From Cryptomeria japonica (lineage: Eukaryota > Streptophyta > Pinopsida > Cupressales > Cupressaceae): a stretch of DNA of 60,000 nucleotides. Shown here piece after piece: positions 14,152 through 24,691 of the stretch (within the stretch, counting starts at the first letter, position 1; each line of letters begins with the position of its first letter). The notes beneath the pieces were generated by a model. That model saw only the letters and a program-made list of their open reading frames with translations. It was not told the origin of the DNA and made no database searches. The stretch is from the NCBI RefSeq assembly GCF_030272615.1, contig NC_081413.1:559837945-559897944 (forward strand), given 5' to 3'. Position numbers and translations under genes: made by a program.

Positions 14152-14169
14152 TGGTGAACCCGACGTGAA
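14152..14169 (+). promoter_or_regulatory. primer-binding site
   Basis: TGGTGAACCCGACGTGAA begins three bases after the LTR's terminal CA. A TGG start complementary to a tRNA 3' CCA is expected. I do not name the tRNA. Confidence 0.7.
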
Positions 14170-15332
14170 ACATCCTTTCTGATTATTCATAGTTAGATCT
14201 GAAAATTGGATTCCTTGATTACATTTCCATGTTTGATCTTTTGCAAAATTTTAGAGGTTAATTGCATAAAAACCCTAAATTTTCTTTTTAAGTAATTAAA
14301 CTTGTGAAATGTTTAAATGTTAATGCTTGTTTCAGATCTGCCCTTCTATTACAAATTATCAATTCATATTTGTGCATTAATTTTGAAAATTAAGTGGTTA
14401 AGTGTCAAAACCCTAATTTTTGAAACCCTCTTGATTCAACCTTTGTCTGACAATTTCACTGATCAAAACATCTCCAAATCGGCTGTAACTTTGGATTCTG
14501 CAATAAAATCACAATATATTTCATCCCTGAAAATTTGGAAAAAAGTTGCGAGGACCGTGTGCACCCCGAGCGCCATCGTCCCCGACATTTTTTCTGAAAT
14601 TTCGGGAGCTAGATCTTACTGTATTTTTCTGCTAAAATCCAGAATTTTGGCTGATTTTATCAATTTTAACACCTTCAAAATTAAAGTCAAAGTTGGTCTA
14701 GTGATTGCTTGGATTGAGGCTTCTAATCATTCAAAAATTGTTGAAATTGAAATTTGTGTCAAAATTGTGTTTCTTACAGTCCTAAATCTGAAAAGTGTGT
14801 TATCATTCATTCGAAATTTCAGTGATTTATTCAAATTTTTTGCAATTTGTGACTTTTGAAATTAAGTGCTTAATTACAACAACTTTGATTTCCGCTTTCA
14901 AAATTGAATTTTGCGTGAAATTGAGTCAACTTTCAAATTTCAAAACTTGCATTGCTTTTGGTATTCCCTCTAAAATCATAAAATTCAAAATTTCAGTTTC
15001 CCTCTCTTTTTCAAAATTCAAATTTTGCATTTTTCGACAATCTTGGTAGGGTTCAATTTTGAGATTGCAACTTTAATTTGGCCTATCTACAGATCGTAAA
15101 ATCACTCAATTTTTTCAGGTTAGCTGTAAAATCATCATAACTTTCATCCCTACAAATTTCAAAAAAAGTTGTGAGGACCGTGTGCACCCTGAGCGCCACG
15201 GTCCTGGACATTTTTTCTGAAATTTCAGGAGATTGTCCTGATTGTATTTAATAGCTTAAATATAGAAGATTGGCTGGTTTTACTGAAATTTGCTACCTCT
15301 AAAATTCAAAATCTTCTCTCTTTCTTTAGTGC
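14170..15332 (+). other. untranslated leader with duplicated hairpin modules
   Basis: No continuing frame with protein-like content. Two roughly 150-base imperfect direct repeats (about 14460-14640 and 15080-15240) each hold the 30-base hairpin that also sits in U5 (14552-14581 and 15175-15204). In the last copy the arms GGACCGTG and CACGGTCC pair perfectly. The position between primer-binding site and gag suits packaging or dimerisation signals (inference). Confidence 0.65.
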
Positions 15333-18300
15333 ATGAGTTTTACAACAATAAGCCCTACTTACATTATTCCCGTTAGACGAAGCCTTAGAATTAAGTCTTT
15401 CCAAGGTTTAATTACTGAGGAGATGGAACCTAATTTGAATGGCCTTTTTAACAAGGACATGGGTAATTCCTCCAATCCTCTTAATAATGAAGAAGCTCTC
15501 CATGAGGTTTCTATAGAACAACTTTCAAAATTGGATAACCAATTTGACGATTTTTGACAGTGGATGTCTCAAGAATACCCTGATAGTCAAGCTCTTCCTT
15601 TAATTGAGGGTCTAAAACGTATGCTTCAAAGTGATAAGAATGGAATTGATATTTTGCGTGGTATTGCACACATTGTGGATTCAAATGTGATGCCTATGAA
15701 GAGTTGTGCTGAAACCTTGGGTTATACACAACCTCCTACTCAAGACAATCATTCTATTCCTTTGATGACTTCTATTGCTAGTATACCTACTTTTACATCA
15801 AACATAATGACTACTTCAATACAAGACATTCCTCCTATGATCACTAGTCATGGGGGCAATCCCTCTTCTTCAATCAACCCTCTTCCTTCATTCAATCCGA
15901 CTTCTTCATTCATTCCTTCAATAAATGTTCCTATTATATCACCACAAATGAACATGATGCAAGGGGGCAATTCATTTAACCATTCCATTCCTCCTTGTAG
16001 TGTTCCTCCTGCCCAATCATCTCCTATGACTAACTATCATAGTGTCCCACCACCTTACTCTCTACCTTCTTTCAATAACATAACACATCCATCACAATCT
16101 AACACGTCTAATATGAACTCTTCGACTGAAGCGACCATTAACAATCTTGCACAAACTGTCTCTTCTTTATAGCAACAAATTGCCTCTATGAATCAATCTA
16201 AGTTTAGTGTGCCCAGATTTGATGTTGCGAGCCCACTTTCTCTTGACATTGTTCGAGCTATTCCCCCTAAACATGTTGAAATTCCACATTTGGAGCTTTA
16301 TAATGGTAAGGGTGATCCTCTAACACATGTTAAGACCTTTCAAACAATATGAACTGATTTTGCTTATGACCAAAGGTTGCTTGCAAAACTGTTTACTAGA
16401 ACATTAAGAGACAAAGCCCTACAATGGTATTGCTCGTTGCCTTCCTATTCTATTTCTTCTTTCGAACAACTTGCAAATGCTTTCATTCAACAATTTCAAA
16501 ACAATATAAGTCCTAAAGTTACTTTGATTGATTTAATGCATTGTAAACAAGGTGTTAAAGAAAAAGTGACTGATTTCATTGGTAGATATAAGCATTTGTA
16601 TGCTCAAATTTTCTTTCCAGTGCCTGACAATGATATTCAAAGAATCTTTATTTCTAATTTACAAAAAGATATTAGAGAAAAACTCCTGTTTTCTGAGTTT
16701 ACTTCTTTCCAACAGTTGTGTGCAACTCTTCACAATTATCAACTGACTGTGAGTCAAATGGAACAATCACATCCTATGGCTCCGAGTGATAAGGGTGATA
16801 GTAGTCAACAACCATTTGGGAAGTTTAAACCGAACAGAGAGTCCATTAAATTCAATGAAAACATCATCAACAACAATGTGAATGCAGCATCAGGTGTGTC
16901 TCCTATTTCTAAGTTTTTCAAGAAAGAAAGAAAGTTTACTCCTTTGAATGAATCATTGCATAGTATTATGAATAAGTTATTGGAACAAAATGTGCTTACT
17001 CTTCCTCCTATAAGGCAAATAGATCCTGCAAAGATTAATTCACCCTATTTTGATAACAAATCTTTTTGTCAATTTCATCGTCAACCTGGGCATGATACTG
17101 AAAAATGTTTTTCTTTAAAGGGGAAAATTCAAGATTTGATTGATAATAATACTATCTCTGTTTCTGGAGTGAATGATAAAGGCAATACATCTGTAGCTCC
17201 TCCTAACCAAAATCTTCAGATTTTTACTGATCCATTGCCTTCTCATACCTCTAATGCGATTGATACTAATGATTCCTCTGTCTCACCTGATGATCTTGTG
17301 TCCATGACTCCGAATGTGATTAACTTTGTGGAGCAGCAGAAAATCCCTAGAGAACCTTCCTTCACATTTGATTCTAGTGAAACTATTAGGGCACCTGATG
17401 GTCCTTTATATATAGTTGCAAAAGTCAAAAATACACCTTGCCGTGGAGTGCTTATTGATCCTTCTTGTATGGTTAATATCATTACTGAAGAATTTCTTTT
17501 TACTTTGCAATTGAATCAAGTCATCTATGATGAAATAAATGTGGTTGTGAAACTATTTGATGCATTTTCTTCTCCTGCAATTGGTTCTATTACATTACCT
17601 ATTGAGGTCCATAACAAATCCCTTGAGGTGGACTTTGCTATTATTCCATCATCCGAACAATTTCGTGTGAAGTTAGTCTATCCTTGGCTATCTTCCATGA
17701 AAGCTATTGCTTCTCCTATTCATAAGTGTTTGAAATTTCCCCATAATGGTGAAGTTGTTACTATCAATCATAGTCTCTTTAAACCAGCTGAAAGAACTTC
17801 TAGCGTTCCTATTGATTATTTTTGGCCTTAACAATTCCAATCTCTTCCTCTGCGAAGTGATCATCTTTTCAAATCTTATCAAAAGTGGAAAAAAGACATG
17901 ATCCTATCTCTAAGCGAACCTAGAACACCCAAACTTGACATTCCTATCATTCTTGAGAAGGAAGTTCTTCCTTTGAAAGATAAAACTAATGTCTTTCCTC
18001 AAGAAGATTCCCAACCCATCCCTATGGATGTGACTATGCCTATATCTAATAAACTTCCCAAAAGTAGACCTATCCCTCCTCATCATGATGGACTTGGTCT
18101 CCTTCGTAAACCAAATATTCCTCCCTTATATGGAGCAGTTCCTCCTCCTTCCTCTTATGGAGAGAAGAGACCTTCCTCTTCTCCTATTGTTTAGCCTAAG
18201 AGACCACAACCTAAACACCCAAGTGATAAGGATGAGAACATTCCTCCTCCTCAATCTTCGCAACTTCCTACTAAGACTCGATGAAATTGTTCTGCACGTG

Positions 18301-18779
18301 AATGCCGACGAAAGCGTCGTCTTAGAGCTCAGGCAGCTGTTTCTCAAACTTTGCAATCCCCCAAAACACCTTCAACAAGCATTATTCCATTTTCTCCTTA
18401 GCCGACGATTGAGCCGAAATCTCCTAAACATAAGATGCATGATGGTCTTGATCCTGTGCGAGTTAAAGATCCTATTTTTATAAATATTGATGATGATATA
18501 GATGAAAATGTTATTCATGATGAAAATGCTACTTCTCCTGTTCATTCTGATAGTGAATATGAATATGTTGATGTTGATAACCACTTATCTAATGCATTTT
18601 CTAAAGCACTTATCCTAGCTCCTAGACAAGAACACCGCGGCTTGGGATATGAACATAGCCCTTGTTTGGATCTTGTGATAGCTCCATCTCCTATGTTGGA
18701 TGTTCCTCCTCTAGCGTGTTCCCTACCTTCCCGAAACATTGATCAGCAAGATCGGGGGGTAGATGACGTGCTAGACTAG
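15333..18779 (+). pseudogene. gag-pro: gag-protease polyprotein, Tat type, interrupted only by stops
   Basis: A single reading frame of about 1,148 codons with no frameshift. In-frame stops are TGA 15555, TAG 16170, TGA near 16350, TAA 17829, TAG 18192, TGA near 18282 and TAG near 18402. Each can be explained by one C-to-T change from CGA, CAG or CAA. Domains in order: Pro/Ser/Asn-rich region (15564-16172); capsid (LRDKALQWYCSLP, FEQLANAFIQQF); one HHC-type finger near 17069-17110 (CQFHRQPGHDTEKC); protease with DPSC in place of D-T/S-G and the tail YPWLSSMKAIASP...FPHNGE; a Pro-rich and Asp-rich tail ending GVDDVLD. The altered protease site and the stops make it defective. The tail corresponds to the linker ahead of RT in full Tat elements. 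Confidence 0.88.
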
Positions 18780-19508
18780 TTTCATTAGCATAGCAGATTC
18801 TCTCCTCCTCTATTTCTTTTGTTACTTCTTCTATGTGTTATTCTCATTCTTCTATTTTTTGTCCTTAGTGTTGTCTACTTGAGGACGATGCAAAACATTG
18901 AGATCTCTTTTGGTCTCTCTCATGTTGACTCAAAAGACACATGTGTTCCCTTCTTCTAGGTGACCTTCCTTGATTGGGGAATGAAGAACAATTATGCATA
19001 CATACATATGATATACATGAATTATCATACAACATACTGACCCCAAGGAAGGCGAAGTCACCTTGTGCTTTGTGTTTTGTGTCTATTATCCTTGGGTTTA
19101 TCTCACACTTGGGGGCTAAATCCTTGCGATAACGTGCTCCTTTCTCATTTCTTATATGTATCACTACCTTAAAGCAATCACCCCCGGTGAGGCGTGTGTG
19201 ATCGCTTTAACGTAGGGGGGCATACATCCCGTCCATATCTTTTCAAGATACTTGAAAATTTCTTGACAAATTTAGCTTTGCCTTGAAAATTTTTGATATC
19301 TTTCTTGCATGACTCATAGTGAGGGAACCTTACTACTGACAGTCATGGTTCTCCCTCGTGATCTTCCCTTTTACTTTGTCAATCGAAGTCGTAAGATCCT
19401 TAGTCCACTGGGGGCTTGGTGTATCTTGCCTCCTTGACGTTGTGAAAGTTTTTCAATATTGTTTCCTTGTACTTTACCGGAAGTATGAGCGTACGCTTAT
19501 ACTCCCGC
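18780..19508 (+). other. untranslated 3' region of the gag-protease element
   Basis: No gene. It has several TGGGGG tracts near 19107, 19213 and 19406 that resemble weakened copies of the polypurine tract. This is where RT, RNase H and integrase would be in an autonomous Tat element; none is detectable. Confidence 0.6.
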
Positions 19509-19524
19509 TAAAGTGGGGGCTAAA
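19509..19524 (+). promoter_or_regulatory. polypurine tract
   Basis: CTAAAGTGGGGGCTAAA-type purine run directly before the 3' LTR start at 19525. It is the expected plus-strand primer. Confidence 0.75.
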
Positions 19525-20586
19525 TGTAGTGTCCTAAAATTGTGACACTTGCAATTTCGACCGCATTTGGGTCTTCACGATGGCGACGCAACACTAAACC
19601 TGAATGGAGACCTCGAAACTTGTTCATGACATCAAAAACTGCATTTCTCAGCACCTTGGACTGATCCTCCTTGCACCCCGCTGTCCTTGGAGGTGGGACC
19701 AGAGCGCCTAGCGCCCTGGTCCTTCAGGACTAGGGCGCCCAGCGCCCTGGTCCCCCAGGACCATGGCACCCAGTGCCCTGGTCCCTGGCCCTATTTTGGG
19801 CCCGGTCTCCTATGGGACTTCGGGTCTTTTTGTTTGCAAATTGGAAAATAACACTTCCTGGTCGGCCCAAGGTCGAAAAAACCAGTCTATCAACCCTAAT
19901 TGGCAAGTATATAAACTACTTTTCCTCTCTCATTTTGGGAGGAGGATGGAAAAAGGTGGAAACGATATTCAAACATTCAAGCATTCCTTCAAGCAATTGA
20001 TCATTCTAAGTCTCCATTCAAGGCTAGGTGTTGCATTCAAGACAAGGATTCAACAATTGAAGAGGAGATCACATACTACAACATACAACATACAACAAAC
20101 AACAACATCTATACCTTCGCATATAAGGATACAAACATTCTTACAACAAGAGACGAACAGATCCCCCTTCGTTTCACGGATTTTTCGGAGGACCGTGTGC
20201 ACGCCGGGCGCCATCGTCCTGTCAACTTTTGCTCAAATTTGTAGGACAGCGTCGTCTCGACATTTTACTACTAATTCTAGGTCCATAGCTTCATATCATA
20301 TTCCTATCTCTATTTATAAGCGAATATTTCCTACTTTACATGCATTCCTAGTTCAATCTTTCTATCTACATTCTTTACAAAAGAGGGTATCCTTGCTATC
20401 ACAACCCTTGAAACTCATATAGAATCCAATCTTGCATTGCGTGGGATTGGATCTTGTGGGTTTCAACCCCTCTTTTGAATGTAAAGTCCCTCCTAAGTGA
20501 AAACCATCAACCCTAGTGACTCTCCCTTCTCTCTCCTCAGAGTTGGGGAGGGGAGAACGACTAGGGTTCGATTTTTCCGCTTTATA
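19525..20586 (+). repeat. 3' LTR of the gag-protease element
   Basis: Matches 13071-14148 along its length with scattered transitions and a short deletion in the AAGCATTC repeat near 19975. The terminal CA has become TA. It carries the U3 hairpin triplet (19696-19784), the TATA box (19908-19914) and the U5 hairpin (20190-20219). Many differences between the two LTRs are C/T or G/A. Confidence 0.92.
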
Positions 20587-20591
20587 GGTAG

Positions 20592-21883
20592 AAACCATTC
20601 CTGCAACCACTCTAAAGTTTTATGCAAGAAGGACTCGGAGTAGTACCCAAAAATTCCATCTAGCAGGTGATGCAACAAAGATTATTTCAGTTGAATCATC
20701 AGAAGAGGAATGAGAGAGTCCAACATAGGTTGAAACCCAGGAGGAACATGACGTTGATAGACTTTCAAGTCTGGCATATGTGGCAAAACAACTTGAGGAA
20801 CCTATTGAAGAAATTCCATGTCCTAAGGTAACAACTATTAGACCTCCATCATCTCTCACTAGTTTATCTATTGCATTAACATTCTATAGGTAGTGGGAGA
20901 TAGAGAGGGCTAGATTACAGGGAATTATTGATAAGCAATAGAGGGAAATAGAAAGAAGGGATAATAAAATTGAAGAATTAGAAGCCAAGATTGATACAAT
21001 TACTAGTATGGTCCCTGAGTTAATGCAATGTTGGGCTCCTCCAAGAGTTTATGCTCTGCATCTAAAGGAGCGGTATTTAAATTTTAAATTAAACCACATT
21101 ATTAGGGACCTTAGCCCTTCTTTAGACACCACTGAAGAATTTTATGATGCCTATCAGAATTCTCCAGCAATAGTGAAAAATTTATTGTGTGAACTCTACT
21201 TGCATAACTATGTTGTGACTTCTGACAGTGAGTGAAATCCCTTGCTATACATTGGTGATATCCACATAAAAGCCTCAATGTCATGGATTCAGAATGAGAT
21301 CAGCATGAGAACTCAAGCCAAAACACATAAGAATATTGAATTTGATTGTCCATTACCACTTAGGAAGGAAGAAAAAGACCCAAGGGTTCTTTATTATGAT
21401 TGGGAGAAGCTATTGGTAAGGCTAGATGTAAGGGACCGAGTATTGCCAATGAGGGAAGAAATATTCCAAGCACATGAACACTTAATTTAGAATGAAAGTG
21501 CAACTGCAATTGACTGCCTGACTCAACATTGGAATAATTTTCCAAAGGAATTAGAATAGGGAGAACCTCATTCACTACCAAATTTTCATGCAGCTATACA
21601 AAGAGCCCCTAAATACATCCATCTGGGCAGGATGAAAAACCATAACTAGTTACCTTTGATCTTTCAACCCCCTATCCTCATGTAGCCATTGTTGGGATGT
21701 AGGATTACATACAAACCCTATGAAGCAGTTATAGAAGAGGCCAAATGGTCCAGGCTATAAAATATGAAGGGGTTTTATTGGAATTTGGCTTCAGGGGGAA
21801 CAAGTCAAGGAACTGTTGGTGACTTAAGAGTTAGTGCTAGAATTAGGAATTTTCCTCTTGTTGGAGGATCAAAAAGACCTTAA
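20592..21883 (+). pseudogene. third ORF of the Athila-like element, C-terminal part
   Basis: With the inserted element and one duplication removed, the frame of 12128-13070 continues here; the removed length is a multiple of three. The total would be about 744 residues. A helical segment (RLQGIIDKQ, REIERRDNKIEELEAKID) looks like a coiled coil. A conserved-looking block follows: WAPPRVYALHLKERYLNFK, TTEEFYDAYQNSP, LYLHNYVV, YYDWEKLLVRLDVRDRV. Stops interrupt near 20711, 20726, 20890, 20940, 21233, 21488 and 21557. The final TAA at 21881 overlaps the polypurine tract, as in compact retroelements. Function unknown. Confidence 0.65.
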
Positions 21884-21894
21884 GTTGGGGGGCA
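21881..21894 (+). promoter_or_regulatory. polypurine tract of the Athila-like element
   Basis: TAAGTTGGGGGGCA directly precedes the 3' LTR start. A near-identical copy is at 11844-11859. Confidence 0.8.
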
Positions 21895-23167
21895 TGATGA
21901 GTTGAGACATTAGCTCTTTTTATTCCCAAAACTCATAAGTTTTTCTCATGTTTTGATTTATATGATGGGATAGTGATGATGTATTAAAAGTTGACTATAT
22001 GCATTTCAGATATTAGCTGAACCTATTAAATCATTTTTTTTCTTTGCCAGTTGTTCCTGCAACCATGTGATTCATTCCTGTTGCCATGTGGATTGTCTTA
22101 GGCAATATCATGTGTGAAATTAATAGATGTTTTGATTAATTAGAATATATGTGTATGTGCTTGTATGCTCTTTCTTTTGAATTACTGGAATAAATAAGAT
22201 GTTGCGGTGCAAGCTCTCCTGTCACGCCAATTGCAGTAAGAGATATTCAAGTAGGTGATTGAAAGATCAAATCAATGGAGAAGATGATGAGCATAAGGAA
22301 TGATAGAGGATAAGTAGGCACACAATACTCATTGATTTCTGATTCAAGCGGGTGTCAGTATTGTAAATACCACCATGCTATGTTATGGCTGTGGTTTGGT
22401 TTAGATCCACATTATCAGTGGCTTAACTCTGACTGTTTCCCTTCATGAATATTATGTGCCTCTTCTCATCGGTGTGATCTATGTTGTAGGAAGTAGTTTT
22501 TTTGGTTTAAATAAGGGTCTTTGTCTCTTTTTAGAGGTTAGAAAGAAAAGAGAAGAAAAAGAGCAGAAGATTTAGAAATAAAGTTGCAGAGTGTTTTGAG
22601 TTTCTTTTGATTTTGAATAATGTATCGACTTTTGAGGAACAATGAATAAAGATATATTATTCTGAGCACTTGGAGTTATTTTGGAAGCCTGGAAGCACTC
22701 ATCCAAGGGGGCCCGCTTGGTGAGTGTTCTTGTGCCTTTGTTAAAATTTATTTTTCTTCTTTAGCTGCAGTAGACGTTCTTGCATTGACTGTTCCCACAG
22801 CCATTGGAAATAGATCCATTAAGTGTTCCTGCAACCAAAGCAAACCGAGTAATTCTTGTTTGATAGCTTTGGACTTAGTTAGTATTTCTTGAATGAAATT
22901 TATGTTAATGTAGAGTTTTTCCTGTAGCCATTTAGTTGTTTCAATTCTTGCTTACCTTTCCCGCATAGATGTTAGTTGTTGCAGTAATGCAGAGTAGCTA
23001 TCACAGGAACTTAGTGCATATATAGTGTAGACCCATTTCAAGTATTATGTCCCTGGGTTGACAATCAAATGAACACCAACTATGAATATAGTAACTTCAC
23101 AGAGTGAATCTCCAAACTTTGGGTTGAGACTTTAACTATAGTTATTATTCTTATTGTTGGGTTGACA
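21895..23167 (+). repeat. 3' (or junction) LTR of the Athila-like element
   Basis: 1,273 bases, TGATGAG...GGGTTGACA. The solo copy at 6019-7248 aligns over its full length. It has several TTCCTG-Y-RRCCA repeats and an AATAAAG site near 22645 that is a likely polyadenylation signal. Unusually for a 3' LTR, the next bases are a primer-binding site, so the LTR also acts as the 5' LTR of a truncated second copy. Confidence 0.92.
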
Positions 23168-23172
23168 ATTTT

Positions 23173-23390
23173 TGGCGCTGTTGCCAGGGATGGTGTCAAA
23201 CTAAGAACCTGTTATGGTTATTATCTTTCTAGTTTTTAGTTTAGTTATTTTTAATAGATCTTGTTGTTAAATAATTTCTATGAACTTGCATGCATAGGCG
23301 AAGAAGCTAATCTCAAGGTAGATTTCTCCCTAGTCATCCTAATCATGCAGGAATTGATCCCCTAGATGTAAATCCTTTTTCTGAACTTAT
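23173..23390 (+). other. second primer-binding site and start of gag, truncated
   Basis: TGGCGCTGTTGCCAGGGA (23173-23190) is close to the TGGCGCCGTTGCCGGGGA site complementary to tRNA-Asp used by many Athila elements. About 110 bases later a frame reads GRFLPSHPNHAGIDPLDVNPFSE, which looks like the gag N-terminus missing from the first copy. The sequence then changes character at about 23391. This is the head of a second same-family element, cut off. Confidence 0.75.
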
Positions 23391-23881
23391 TTAATCAAGT
23401 TTAGGATTGTGCCAATTGAGATTTTTCTAGTTCCTTCTTCATAACAAGACTTATTTAGTTTTCTTATTTGTATAGATGTATCTTGTCCTTTGTATCTGAG
23501 ATTGAGGGTCCCCAAGTTTACTCGACAAAGTACTTTCAATGCTTCTTTGTAATAGAATATATCATTATGGGGGGTTGTATAGTATCTCTTGTCATCCTTC
23601 ATATAGAGGGAGATTGAGTTGATATATGATGGATGTATTCATGATGGATGTAGTTCTTGGGGGTATTATTGAATCCTCCATGCCATCCTTGATTTTATGT
23701 TTTCTCCTTTAGAGAGGATATTTGTTGCGATGGGTTTTCTCCTTTCTTTGTTTGTGAGAGATATTTGTACATGGGTAGATAACATGGCCTAGTTTCTAGG
23801 ACCCATCATCATCATCATCATCTTTGCATCTAACATCATTTGAATAATAATTCCATCTCCCTAAGTTGCACTTAAGGGGGG
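23391..23881 (+). other. probable 3' interior of a copia-type element, no gene
   Basis: Non-coding by eye, with a CAT(CAT)n trinucleotide run near 23809-23822. It ends in the purine run AAGGGGGG at 23874-23881 directly before an LTR start. I infer it is the untranslated 3' part of a truncated element. Confidence 0.45.
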
Positions 23882-24691
23882 TGTTAGAGTGAATAATTTC
23901 TAGTACCTAGTCAAGGTGTTATACCTTATAATTACATATTAAGGGATACTGTAATGTTGTAAATTGTAACCGATCTAATTTATACCTCATGTTTGTGCTC
24001 CTACTTTAGCATGTCCTATACCCATTCCCTCTCTAGGTCCGGTTTGACCCTATTCTCCAACTTGATGTCATGAGCACCCTTTGGTTGGTTCCATCATGGG
24101 ATCCCCTCCCCCCTTTCTATTTATTTTGGTCCTATTTTTACAAGGACTAGGGCGTGGGATACCCTAGTCTAGACTAGGGTACCCCAAAATGCCTTGTTCC
24201 CTCTCAAATGGGCCCCAATTTGAAATAGGGCAGGTTCTACATCCTCTTGATGGCATTTGATCCCTGTAGCTACACATGACCCTTGGAGGTCAGCCTAATC
24301 GATAAATTACCTAGGGAACCGTATATAAAGATATCCTATCAATTCATTTTGACATTCACGAGCTACCTAAAGTATTTGTGCATGCTTGAAGAATTCACCA
24401 TTAAGCATCTTGAAAGATTCAAGGCTGCATATTCATCATTTAAGAATTTTGGAGCAAAATCACCTCAATATTCATGCAAGCATGTGTGTTTGATTAGGTT
24501 TTTTCATGTCCATGTGCTTTTCATGCCATTACATTCAACATTTGTGATTATACTCAAAGATAATTACATCATCATCATCAATTATAGATTTGAGGTATAT
24601 CTCCTTAATAATTATTTTGGTATTTGCATTATTTCATTCAAGGTTAATTCTTAAACCAGGGTTTGACTTAGGCAAACCCCTATCCCCAACA
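23882..24691 (+). repeat. copia-type 3' LTR
   Basis: It starts TGTTAGAGTGAA after a purine tract and ends CCCCAACA, with TGTT...AACA ends. The TATA box TATATAA is at 24322-24328. No matching 5' LTR is in the window, and the flanks do not form a target duplication, so it is the 3' LTR of a truncated element rather than a solo LTR. Confidence 0.65.

Larger units (their letters stand above)
13071..20586 (+). mobile_element. complete Tat-like gag-protease-only LTR retrotransposon
   Basis: The 5' LTR (13071-14148) and 3' LTR (19525-20586) are near-identical by eye. The element is flanked by the perfect 5-base duplication GGTAG (13066-13070 and 20587-20591), and the host frame resumes in phase when it is removed. 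The interior has a primer-binding site at 14152, a 1.2 kb leader, one long gag-protease frame (15333-18779) and a 0.7 kb untranslated stretch ending in a polypurine tract. There is no RT, RNase H or integrase, and no room for them, so movement required polymerase in trans. High LTR similarity and the absence of frameshifts suggest a recent insertion. Confidence 0.93.
4176..23390 (+). mobile_element. Ty3/gypsy Athila-like LTR retrotransposon with nested insertions
   Basis: A truncated 5' LTR (4176-5070) and full 3' LTR (21895-23167) share the start TGATGAGTTGAG. They bracket gag, protease, RT, RNase H, integrase and a third ORF in that order. The protease-RT sequence (DLG-type aspartic site, QPQRRINP motif), a third ORF after integrase and a primer-binding site complementary to tRNA-Asp are all typical of the Athila branch. 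A solo LTR (6019-7248) and a complete 7.5 kb element (13071-20586) lie inside. Many stops and several frameshifts make it defective. The 3' LTR is followed by its own primer-binding site and a short gag start, so the right end is a recombinant or tandem junction, not a clean terminus. Confidence 0.9.

Noticed and set aside
13309-14190. Long frames within the LTRs at 13.3-14.2 kb and 19.8-20.6 kb
   Set aside because: They lie in LTR U3-R-U5 sequence across the TATA box; no domain, and open only because the LTR is relatively GC-rich.
23173-23190. Possible tRNA gene fragment
   Set aside because: Only the tRNA 3'-complementary 18 bases are present directly after an LTR; it is a primer-binding site.
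24283-24654. 123-residue frame inside the copia-type LTR
   Set aside because: Covers the TATA box and is AT-rich LTR sequence without domain similarity.
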